From: Eleusine coracana subsp. coracana
Taxonomy: Eukaryota; Streptophyta; Magnoliopsida; Poales; Poaceae
Length of the DNA stretch: 64,000 bases
Reading direction: 5' to 3'
Assembly (NCBI GenBank): GCA_032690845.1
Contig: CM064417.1
Coordinates: 23,352,808-23,416,807, forward strand
Every line of letters begins with the position of its first letter. Position 1 is the first letter of the stretch. This document shows, one piece after another, positions 45,653-54,954 of the stretch. Below the pieces are notes generated by a model. That model did no database searches, was not told the origin of the DNA, and worked only from the letters and a program-made list of their open reading frames with translations. A program made the position numbers and the translations under genes.

Positions 45653-47391
45653 TGAGAAACCATGTGGATATGTGCCATGGTTTGCAATATGTGATGAGTA
45701 ATTGACATTGGTTGAGTTCGGTGTTTGAGTTGAAATGCGGGAATCTGGGGATTGCAAGAGTTTGTGAATGTCATGGTTTTGACTAACCGGAGTTGGTGAG
45801 GATGTTGGAGAGTTTGCAGGAGATGGGAAATGTGTTTGCTTGTCTCAAGATGTGGCGGTCAACGGCAAGAGGATCGGGCACAAGTAGGACACTTGGGGCC
45901 GGACGATTCGGAGGTCGGGTGAAGTCAAGGGTGATCCACACCGTACACGTGGAGAGGCAAGAAGCAAGGACGGTTTCACGGTTGAGCCTCAAAACTGTGG
46001 GTGGTGATCAAGATGGTGGGTTGACCAAGTCAAAGGTAATCATGCGTTGGTGCAAGTAGAAGCTTCCAATGGACCAAAGGTGGGAGAGACTTACCGATAA
46101 GGACGATCACGGGACGAGGTGATACGCGTCAAGATCAAGAAGTTACACTTTGAGAAGCATGCAAGGCGGTTTCCCGGTTTGGGCCCCAAAATCGGTGGCG
46201 GTGGTTGGTGCTGCACGTGGCACCATCACGGAGCTTGCGTCGATGTGAAGCAAAGTTGTGAAGGGCTCGATAGCATTCGGGCGAAGGGTTGGATGATTTT
46301 GCCCCAGGTGGTAGGTGGCAATGAGTTATAGGTCAAGGGTATAGTTGTCTTGGACCCTAGGCCTATATAAGGAGAGGTGTGGCTGGTGGGAGAGGTGCCT
46401 CTTCCCATTAACCTTGTTAGGACTTCATTCAAAGTGCTAGGAGAGGTCTTCATGTAATAGAGGAGAGGAGAGGGTGTGTGAGAGACATCTCTTTCTCTTC
46501 CAAATAGTGGGAGGAAGAGGGTGGCTTCCTAGCCATGTATCCATGTATCTTGACTTGATGAATCAATGATATCAGATTTAAATTCGTGCTCAAGTTCTCC
46601 CTCTCTCCCTAAATCCTAATTTCTCTTTTTCTCTATTTTTGGAGCTATTTTTGTGGGAATTTTCGATCTCATTTTTGGGTGAGATTTTGGGTCGGATTTC
46701 TTGAGGATCTTGGTGCTATGATGAGCTAGAACAATCCTATATGGATCCTTGACCGAATCAAGAGCTCTAGCACCTTCGTTTCAAAGATTTCTCAAGTTTC
46801 CCCTTTTTGGTGTTCTTGGCACGAGATCTGAAATTCATGATGATTCCTTGTGCTATTTGAGTGGATCTCTTTAGAGTAGAGTCGTGATGTCTTATGAATG
46901 ATCTGGTCTATATTTTATGATTTTTGGAGTTCGTTTGATAGGGTTTTGGCAATTTTCTTTCCAAAATGGAGCTGCTGTTCTGTCCCGAGCAGAACTTCCG
47001 TCACTAGGACAGAACTTCCATGAAGAACTATGAAACTTCCGTGAGTGACAGAACTTCTGTCATCCAGAACTTCCGTAAGTGACAGAACCTTTGTCTTGGA
47101 CTTCGGAACTTCCGTCAGGCACCACGGAACTTCCGTCAAGCTCAGTTTTGTGATTTCTCGGATCTTCATTGTTTCCTTTTTGTCCCTCTTGAGGCTTCCG
47201 CTATGTGTCCTTTTGGTTTGAGTCGTTCCTAGGGTTAGCATATCACAAGTTGGTGTGTCTAATCTTGGTGACTCGGTTAGAGGTTGGTTTGGGCAGTAAT
47301 TGGGATATAGGCCAAGTTCTTGTGAAGAATTTTAATTGGCTCCCATTCACCCCCCCCCCCCCCCTCCTCTGATCGCCTTCTTGGTCCTTCA
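45653..47391 (+). repeat. 3' LTR of the copia element
   Basis: Starts TGAGAAACCATGTGG after the polypurine tract and ends GGTCCTTCA. It has a TATATAA box at 46364-46370 and a C15 run at 47350-47364. The start and much of the length match the LTR at 62620. Confidence 0.9.
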
Positions 47392-48596
47392 GACTACACT
47401 AAAAAGACTCCTTCTTAGCTCGAGAAAGTTGAGCCTTGAGAATTTCAGAAGATGAAGCACTACATATTATCGAACAGTGATGAGTGCATTGAATGGATAA
47501 AGTAAGTCGTAGCATGTCACATATGATTGTTTTTTTTGGAAACATGCGTTGTCTTACTAGGTAACTGATCATTTGCCTACTGATGCACTGAGCATAAGGA
47601 GGAATTGAGAAATTCTGACTCATGGCATGTTGACAAAAGGCACAAGGAACAATTTGTAGGATGGTTTGAGCCAAAAGTGAGACATATTCCTCTGTTTTTT
47701 TAATACATGATATTTTAATTTACAATGTGTTCCTAACATATTCTCCAAATTATTTTGTGGCAGATGAGGAAACTATTTGGAAACAGAGAAGTAGATGACA
47801 TGATGAATGCTCTATCTCGTGGTCCAGATCCTCATATTCGTGTGGCTAACAGGTGCTCCATCAATGGTTTTCTCTTTTAGACAAAAGAAATAGAGAAAAA
47901 CTCATGCTGGACTATCCTAAGAACGAGGAAGTCATTTTGTTCGAGTGTGATTGGTTTGATGTTCCAGCACCAGACAAAAATAAATCCACAGGGTACAATA
48001 AGGATAAATATGTCATTGTTGACATTGATACCAGTCGGACTCAATATTCAGAGGAGCCGTATATCTTGGCGATCCAAGCAAAGCAGGTGTGTTATGTGAA
48101 AAGTGCCAAGGGAACGAATTGGTGCAGTGTCCTTAGAATGAAACCTAGGAACCTGTTTGCGATGCCTGAAGGAGAGGAAAATGAAAATAATTTTGCTGAT
48201 AACAATGTTGACTCGCTCATCGTAGGAGTGGAACATATGAATGTTCAAGGCCGACATGAGGAATTGACAAATTGGAGCAGAACTGACGTGGAAGGGGTAA
48301 GTGTCAATGTTGCTATACTGGAAGAGGCGTGTGTTGCCTCCATGGCAAAACCAGATGATGAGGACATACTAGATGACTACAATGATCCTGATGATGGCAC
48401 GTACAATGCTGATGGAGTCGTACCTGCAGTCGATTCAAACGATGATGATGATTTTTTGTGTAAATTTGAGTTGCACTCTGGATCCTCCAACTTTGTTACT
48501 GTATTGTGTTTTCTATCATCAGCTTGCATCTACACATCAATATTGCACATAACAGTTGATAGCCAATTAGATAACCAGCATACATCTGATACATGA
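47392..48596 (+). pseudogene. TNP2 transposase, C-terminal segment (DUF4216)
   Basis: After the copia element TNP2 resumes: YTKKTP, two stops, MKHYILSNSDECIEWIK, an apparent intron, AEHKEELRNSDSWHVDKRHK and EQFVGWFEPKV, a second intron, then MRKLFGNREVDDMMNALSRG and DPHIRVANR, SINGFLF, a stop, and after a frame change VILFECDWFDVPAPDKNKST, YVIVDIDTSRTQYSEEPYIL and QAKQVCYVKS. LSRGP, INGFxFxTK and LFxCDWFD are DUF4216-region motifs of TNP2. The acidic tail (DDEDILDDYNDPDD) runs to the stop at 48596. The last 40 codons may be intronic read-through. Confidence 0.85.
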
Positions 48597-48675
48597 ACTT
48601 AGTTCAAAGACATAACTAGCATACATGCAGCTGAAGCTGCTTAACTACAACACAACACTAACTGGATACATGCAC

Positions 48676-49302
48676 CTACTGATTGTCAATCCTCCACATG
48701 AACAACACAACGGCAACAAAGAACATACAGAATGCCTTTAGCCCGGCCTTCTCTACCTCCAACTTCCTGACTTCTGCCTTGAGGTCCTCTTTTTCAGATT
48801 ACAGAGCATCCACCTTGTGCTCTTCTTTCTTTACCGCCACAACCAGCTTCTTCTCTAACGAATCCACCCTAGCGGTTGCCTCACAAAGAGCTTCGTTGAG
48901 TGCCATTTTTCCTTCTTGAGAGACCACACGACATTGCGTAGATCTGCAAGAAGCATCTGCACGAATGCATCCTGCGAGCCCTCATACCAACACATGAACC
49001 CGCAACCTCCAACCTGATGAAGAAATAGGGAGGCCAAATAAACCAACCATGAAATCAAATCAATCGAATGGGAACAAAACTATACTCACCCGAGCTCTGT
49101 AGCTCTTGAGGTAGCGCCGTCCGGGGTTGTTGTCGCTCCATGAGATCCACATCACCGCCTTCTGCTGGCAGTTGTAGTACACCAGGGAGTGGTAGTCCAA
49201 CGGCCCGATGCAATAAGGGATGGGGGAATGACACTTGTCCTCAGGCTCACCCGAAGGTGGGGTCTTGGCGATGGTCATTGACGAGCTCGAACTGCTGGCC
49301 AT
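48676..49302 (-). CDS. Captured GRF-type zinc-finger protein gene, two exons, probably decayed
   Basis: Exon 1 (49302-49090) starts MASSSSSSMTIAKTPPSGEP and contains CIGPLDYHSLVYYNCQQKAV, MWISWSDNNPGRRYLKSYRA and a GGTGAGT donor. Exon 2 starts at 49013 after TTCATCAG with VGGCGFMCWYEGSQDAFVQM and LLADLRNVVWSLKKEK, then a frameshift; in the next frame come a coiled coil, a C-terminal hydrophobic segment (MFFVAVVLFMWRI) and a stop near 48676. GRR followed by aromatic and Cys residues (GCGFMCW) fits the plant GRF zinc finger. Two ligand-like Cys positions read Tyr (VYYNC) and Ser (LKSY), suggesting loss of zinc binding. It lies antisense to TNP2 within the CACTA right arm. Its role in grasses is unknown to me. 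Capture as cargo is inferred from position. Confidence 0.7.
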
Positions 49303-49594
49303 GGCGAAAGCTCAAGCTAGGATGAAACACTCCACCTACTTGCGCACCCCCCCCCCCCCCTTTTATTGTTAGTGTTTGATGTTTAGTTTATGTTTTGTTG
49401 GATCACTGGAACAGTTCTAATGACGTACGCACTCAGATTGTACTTTAACTTGTTTTAATGATGTTCTCAATTATTTTTGCAATAGTTTTGTCCATGTACA
49501 CATCCTCATCACTTAAATAAAAATTCAATTGACACACATTAGCCAAACGTTATCAAAAATTAAAATTAATAAATTGAAGTGCAGGATGTGTATT

Positions 49595-50530
49595 TTATAC
49601 ATTGTCACAAAAGCTTACATTATGAATCAATATATTTGGTAGTAAGATAAAAAAGAAATTGACATTAATTAGTTGAACACATGTGAACTGCAGCTCCGAC
49701 GTCCTGGCTACATGAATGTTGTGATCAATGGCCAGCTGATGGATGTCGTCGCCGATGTTCGAGCCGACGAACATGCACCGACGGCTCTCTAGGAAATCCT
49801 TTAGTTTCTTTGGAACTTTGTCGGCATCGCACACCTAGAAGAGGAGACACTGATATTGATGGTTGCCATCTAGTATGCCCACACAAATCTGAATGATGGC
49901 TGTCTTGTTTGGGTCGTTATTCACATGATCAACGCGTGGAATAATGAGCCACTCCGTATACAAACCGATGAGGAGCAGCTCTGCATTCGGCCAGACCTCC
50001 TCAAGGAACTTGACGACGATGCTGGAATATGAGGTGACAGTTTTGTCGATGTTATAGTGGTGGAACTTGACGACGACAAAGCGCGTTAGCGATGACAGCA
50101 GGCGGCAGGTCGGCAGGGCTTGGGAGCGCAAGGCAGCGCTCTTAGGGCAGTGCACCGGATCGCCTGCAAAAGCGCGAGGTGGCGAGCAGGAGCATCTGGC
50201 GGTGCCGCCGCTGGTCGACGTGTGGGAACGTTTCAAGCATGAGGCGATGTCGCCTCTGGGCGAGCGGGTGGGCGCCATGAACGGGGTGAGGAGCGTGGTG
50301 GTTCGGGAACTGAACGGGTGTGTGGGAGTTGTTTGATTGGCACTAAACTGGCGGGTTTGCACTGAATAGGGTGACCTACTTGTGGAGCGGTTCCTAGAAT
50401 ACAAAGAGTGCCCGCGCTGATGCTCGTGCATTGCGTGATTCCTAGAAAACAAAGCCCCCGTCGGGGAAGTTGAACGCGTGGACACAATCGACCCCGCCCT
50501 TCTGGACCCCTCGCCTTCCATGACCAGCAC
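49595..50530 (-). pseudogene. Captured 3'-5' exonuclease gene (DEDD superfamily, Werner-exonuclease-like)
   Basis: Minus-strand frame 50530-49835 ends in a nuclease domain: VVVKFHHYNIDKTVTSYSSI, VVKFLEEVWPNAELLLIGLY, TEWLIIPRVD and KTAIIQICVG. The Exo I motif of plant WRN-like exonucleases is G-L-D-x-E-W; here it is GLYTEW, so the first catalytic Asp is Tyr. An in-frame TAG follows CLLF, and the same frame continues at 49834 with CDADKVPKKLKDFLESRR and CMFVGSNIGDDIHQLAIDHN (Exo II), then HVARTSEL. The TAG could have arisen from CAG (Gln). The Exo III part is not in this exon. The Pro/Ser/Arg-rich N-terminal 130 residues are unlike a nuclease and may be translated leader; MAPTRSPRGD is a likelier start. 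It probably derives from a host gene. Both lesions argue against activity. Confidence 0.72.
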
Positions 50531-50639
50531 ATGTTTTCCGTTATTTGCATGATGTTCTGAATTATAATGAGCAAAGTAGGCTGAGTGATCACTGTCCCTT
50601 GACTTTAACTTAATATGTTCAGAAAGAATACCCTGTTGG

Positions 50640-51222
50640 GCGACTTTAGTTTAATTTTCGTTGTGATACCATCATAATGCAATGATAGATACTTTTGTTG
50701 CAATATGTAAGAGGCAGTCACAACTCCCTCCACCTTCATTGCTATATCTATGCATAGTTGCAACAACAAACATTTGCGTTCCAATTATAAGACCCAGTCA
50801 TAACCAGACAAATTTTTGTTGCTATATCTATGCATTGTTGCAACAGCAAACAATTTTGTTGCAATATGTAAGACGCAGTCACAACCAGACAATTTTTCAT
50901 TGCTATATCTATGCATTGTTGCAACGACTAACAATCTCGTTGCAATATGTAAGATCTCATCACAACCACAAAGATTTTCATTGCTATACCTATGCCTCTT
51001 AGTGCAACACCTCATTCTTCTGTTGCGAAATGACCTTATTGCAACAATTACAGTCAAGCATTGCAAAAACATCTCGCTAATTACAACGCACATGCAGGCG
51101 TGGTGATATATCCAATCTATCGTAACTAAAATCACCTTTCGTTGCAGCTACCCATGTCTATTGCGACAAAAATCACATTATTGTGATGAATGTCGGGGCA
51201 ATAGCCTAAAAACCTTGTAGTG
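50640..51222. repeat. CACTA right subterminal repeat region
   Basis: About four direct copies of a unit of roughly 60 bp: TTGCAATATGTAAG, AGTCACAACCAGACAATTTT, TTGCTATATCTATGCATTGT and TGCAACAACAAACA. TTGCTATAT and GTTGCAA are shared with the left end. It ends at the right TIR. ORFs crossing it are repeat artefacts. Confidence 0.8.
51209..51222 (-). repeat. CACTA right terminal inverted repeat
   Basis: AAAACCTTGTAGTG, the inverted match of the left end; followed by AGT as the target duplication. Confidence 0.88.
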
Positions 51223-51826
51223 AGTAATAGCCTACTAGTCCCAAGAAACTCCTGATATCTGTGGTGTTCTTAGGTTGTCTCCAATCTTTTACGGCTTCAA
51301 CCTTGGCAGGGTCCACTGCTATTCCTTCCGTAGTGATGACGTGTCCTAGAAATCCAACTTATTGTAGCCAAAATTCACACTTGCTGAGTTTGGCATATAG
51401 CTGGTGTCTTCTGAGGCGTTCTAGCACTATCCTTAAATGTTGCTCATGCTCTTCGGCATTCCTGGAGTAGATGAGTATGTCATCTATGAATACCACCACA
51501 AATTTGTCTAGTTCCTCTATAAATATTTTATTCATCAAATTCATAAAGTAAGCTGGTGCATTTGTCAGTCCGAAAGGCATCACAGTGAATCCGAACTGTC
51601 CATATCGCGTCACAAAGGTTGTCTTCCTAATGTCCTCTTCTCTGATTTTCAGCTGGTAGTATCTTGTCCAGAGAATGATCTTGGAGAAGTACTTGTCTCC
51701 TTTAAGTTGATTGAAGAGGTCGTCGATCCTGGGCAGTGGGTACTTATTCTCAATTGTTACTTCATTCAATGAGCGGTAGTCTACACACATTCTCAAACTT
51801 CCATCTTTCTTTCTCATGAATAACAT
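51223..51826 (-). pseudogene. Host Ty3/gypsy reverse transcriptase (right half of split element)
   Basis: From 51826 leftwards: MLFMRKKDGSLRMCVDYRSL, NEVTIENKYPLPRIDDLFNQ, then TTFVTRYGQFGFTVMPFGLT, NAPAYFMNLMNKIF and the catalytic FIDDILIYSRNAEEHEQHLR. After a stop at 51359 the same frame region gives VGFLGHVITTEGIAVDP and SFLGLVGYY, where the CACTA begins. Motifs follow gypsy RT order. The next residues (RR, EEFSKI) are found at the other CACTA end (488 and below). The FIDD box is intact, but the gene is split and has stops. Confidence 0.93.
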
Positions 51827-51853
51827 TGGTGCTCCCCACGGGGATGAGCTAGG

Positions 51854-52654
51854 TCAGATGTATCCCTTCTGCTGCAGTTCCGCCAATTGTGCCTTTAGTT
51901 CCTCTAGTTCATTAGCTGCCATTCTATACGAACATTTGGCAATGGGTCTTGCTCCAGGGACTAAGTCGATTAGAAACTCGACTTCTCTGTACGGTGGCAT
52001 CCCTGATAGTTCTTCGGGAAATACATCTAGGCATTCTTTGACTATGGGTACTGTTTCCAAGGATGGGGTTTCCATGTGGCATACCATACTACTTGTTCTA
52101 GTTCGGTGGGGTTGACAGGTCACAGAGACTCCTTGATGGTTGACTGCCATCACTATGTGGTCTTCACAAGATATGTTCCCTTTGTGATTGGACAACCGGT
52201 TCATTCCCATTATAATGTCTACTCCTTTAATGTTTAATATTACTATGTCTGCTCGGAAGGATACCCCACTTAAAATAATTTTGACCCCTAAACAGCCATG
52301 TTGGCATTTTATCATGGTGTCCGGAGATTGTGTCATAAGAGGTATCTTAAGTTGTATCATGGGTATGTGGTTTTTAATAGCAAAATCCAAGGAAATGAAC
52401 GAATATGAAACTCCCAAATCAAACAAAACAGTGCCAATGGTTGAGTTGACTAGGTACTCATCGAGCACTATGTCGTTTGCGGCTTCTGCTTCTTCAGCCG
52501 ATATGTGGTTCACCTTCCCATGACTATAGCTATGGATCTTGTACTGTTGTCCTGATCCTTGCGGTGTGTTGCGTGCGATTGATCCTGTGGACCTAGTTCC
52601 TGTGCTGTTAGGGGCTCTACTTCCCTGGTTCTTGTGGGGGCAGGCAGCTATCAT
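51854..52654 (-). pseudogene. Host gypsy protease and gag-pol junction
   Basis: The open frame contains HISAEEAEAANDIVLDEYLV and TVLFDLGVSYSFISLDFAIK, the gypsy aspartic protease (usually FDSGASHSFIS) with Ser replaced by Leu beside the Asp. Then come GMNRLSNHKGNISCEDH and VFPEELSGMPPYREVEFLID, which lead to RT. Just upstream (about 52640-52690) a zinc knuckle pattern CYACGDH..HMIAAC is interrupted by one stop. Confidence 0.85.
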
Positions 52655-52699
52655 GTGTCAATGATCTCCGCATGCATAGCATGCCTTGTTGTTGTTGGA

Positions 52700-53535
52700 T
52701 GTCTTATTGACGGTAGAGTGGCTCCTTGGTATTCTGATTAGAGTTCTGGCATCCTTGGCTTCTATGTGTACCTAGTGTGTTGTTTCTTCAGTCTGTCTTG
52801 ACGTTCCTAGAACTTGTGCTTCAGATCTTTGGTTTCCAGAGCTAGAGATTCTTCTAGTAGTATGGTCTTATTCATGAGTGTTGAAATCTGCGTATGTGTT
52901 GGCAATAGCGTGTGTCCTCAGTCGCCCTTGCAGTCCTTTCTTGAAATTCTCCTGTTTAACCATGTCGGTTTTTACATCACCAGGCGCGTAACAAGCTAAT
53001 TTCATGATCTTCTTGATGTATTGGTTTATGGTGATGGAGCCTTATTTAAGGGCTCTAAATTCATCCTTCTCCATATCCATAATTCCATCAAGAATGTGAT
53101 ATCTCTGAAGGCTTTCTGGAATTCTGTCTAGTCGATAGCGGTTGGGTCCGCCGTGGCTTCACAGTAGTGGTCCCACCATTCGGTCGCTTGGTCAGTCAGT
53201 TGATGGGATGCCACTGCGACCTTCTCTTGGCCACTGGCTGTGACGATCATTAGCTTTTTGGTAATGTCACATAGCCAATCTTCGGCTGTGAGTGGATCTT
53301 CTAGATTACCCTCAAAAGTGGGTGGCCTGAGCCTCATGAATTCGGAAATCTGAGAGGGTTCATGACCATGTCCTCCTCTGCGGCCTGAAGTATCTGTCAC
53401 TGAACATTTAGAACCTCTATTAAGGTGGCTGGCGGTGGTGGTGGAGGCGGTAGATGCACATTTCTAGTCCCATGACTGTTGACTTCAATGTTGTTTTCTG
53501 ATGCATTCTCACCATGTTGGCTGTGTCCGTCCATC
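52700..53535 (-). pseudogene. Host gypsy gag
   Basis: A likely start at about 53533 (MDGHSQHGENASENN, then a Pro-rich stretch) is followed by a stop. The frame 53400-53128 contains ISEFMRLRPPTFEGNLEDPL, TAEDWLCDITKKL and EKVAVASHQLTDQATEWWDH, the retrotransposon gag capsid domain (FxGxxDPxxAExW, L.dxAxxWW). The part toward 52700 is in several frames with stops. Confidence 0.83.
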
Positions 53536-53834
53536 TTTGGTCGAGTTGGCTCTAATGGATGAAGGGAAGAGAGTCAGACCTGATGGCCTTAGTGTTCTAT
53601 TATCTGAAGTTTTGTTTAAGCACACAATTTCACTCAATCAAGGACCCAAATAGCAAGCAACAATCATGCACCATACATTTCTTATTTTACACAATGTTCT
53701 TAGGCATACATGTTGCATGACAGAAGATATATGGTGCATGGTACACAGTAAAAGTACTAGGTATAGGATGCATTATTCATGGTGCATGGTTCATGTGCCT
53801 TGTACTACCGGTCTAGACTACGTCTGGAGGCATT

Positions 53835-54775
53835 TAAGGTCTACTGATCGATGATCTCTACAAGGTCTTCCTTCAATACTTCCATCAGCTCCTCATCGGT
53901 CTCTGAAATGGTCTCTTCATGGGAGTGGCTGGTTGAGCTGTCACAACTGTCGCTAGTGGAGTAGTGCGTGAGCAGGTAACCCCGGATGGTCCATCCTCTT
54001 TGGGCTTTGGGGCTTTGGCCTCTACGAGTGCCTTCTTCAAACTTTTTATATCTTCCTGTGTTGCATCTAATTCCGTACGCATCATATCCCTTTGGTGGAT
54101 AACATTCTTGATATTAGAGCCTTTCTTCTTGATGACTTCTTTTGTCTCAGCTCGAGCAGCACTTAGTTGTAGTTTGAGGTTCTCGATCTCGGTTTGGGTG
54201 GTGGTTTGATCCAATAGCATTTGTTGGGTCTAGGCTTCCATTCCTATGGCCAACTATTGAATGGATACTCTGAGTGCTTGGGAGTGGTTCTTCTCCTCTA
54301 GCCAATGATGTAGGAGGGTCTCGGTCAGGCGATCCAGTGCCAGTAGGTATTCTACTATAGCTGCCAGAGTAGGGTCTGTCACCGTGCGCTTAGGTCCTCT
54401 AAGGCAGAGAACGCAATGAATCCATATGGGGTGGCTCTGGTTGTCCACTGAGAAGTATCTCATGGGTGTATTGCCAGTTACACCCATTCCCTTGTTGCAG
54501 AGGTGTAGTAGGACATCTCATACCAGTATCTGTATGGTGTCGGCGAAGGCGACTCCTGTCTACCCCATAATGATGAAGTATGGGTCAGTGAGGGTCCCAA
54601 AAATCTGACTAACACGGACATCCATGGTGCACTTAGTAACTCCATTCTCCTCATATTCCTGGTATCGGTACTGAGGCAGAGCGAAACCACCGAATGAGTG
54701 GACGACATTTTGCAGCATTGTCAGAAAACCTTCCACGTCCATGGCGAGAGTGTGGATCAATGCATTGTCGTCCAT
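53835..54775 (-). pseudogene. Extra ORF upstream of gag in the host gypsy (ORF0-like)
   Basis: Starting at 54775 (MDDNALIHTLAMDVEGFLTM), the same gene continues through PQYRYQEYEENGVTKCTMDV, DPYFIIMG, a stop, then MRYFSVDNQSHPIWIHCVLC and AALDRLTETLLHHWLEEK-like residues, and ends in a coiled coil (TEIENLKLQLSAARAETKEV) with a basic/Pro tail. It lies between the primer-binding site and gag. Rice RIRE3 and RIRE8 are reported to carry an ORF of unknown function at this place; homology is inferred from position and layout only. Three or more stops or frame changes are present. Confidence 0.6.
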
Positions 54776-54938
54776 CTATAAGATAAGCATCTCACTAGTG
54801 AGAAAAGACAAGAGGCTTATGGGAGAAGTAAAGTTTTAGTTTATAGAATATAGGAGAAGTAAGAACTTATGCTTTAGAAGAAAGGTAGTGTGTAGTGTCG
54901 AATATGTCCTATAGGTTTCGTCCTACGGTCGAGTATCA

Positions 54939-54950
54939 GCTCTGATACCA
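54939..54950 (-). other. Primer-binding site of the host gypsy (tRNA-iMet)
   Basis: On the minus strand this reads TGGTATCAGAGC, complementary to initiator tRNA-Met 3' end. It marks the inner edge of the 5' LTR. Confidence 0.9.
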
Positions 54951-54954
54951 TCTT

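Larger units (their letters stand above)
38568..47391 (+). mobile_element. Ty1/copia element (SIRE/Maximus lineage) with 3' LTR only
   Basis: The element starts at its tRNA-Met primer-binding site (TGGTATCAGAGCC, 38568-38580) and ends with a full 1739-bp LTR (45653-47391). Directly left is GACTG (38563-38567) and directly right GACTA (47392-47396), a 4-of-5 target duplication consistent with the uninterrupted TNP2 frame. There is no 5' LTR. The order gag, protease, integrase, RT, RNase H is Ty1/copia. The long gag with coiled coil, the roughly 1.4 kb 3' region and the poly-C LTR end place it near SIRE/Maximus. Many stops make it inactive. Confidence 0.88.

Noticed and set aside
46915..47241. 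108-codon minus-strand ORF with repeated LTEV phrases
   Set aside because: It comes from repeated GGAACTTCCGTCA phrases within the copia 3' LTR.
50682..51135. ORFs on both strands with repeating SLLYLCIVAT-type phrases
   Set aside because: Produced by the subterminal repeat of the right CACTA end; both strands are open because of the repeat.
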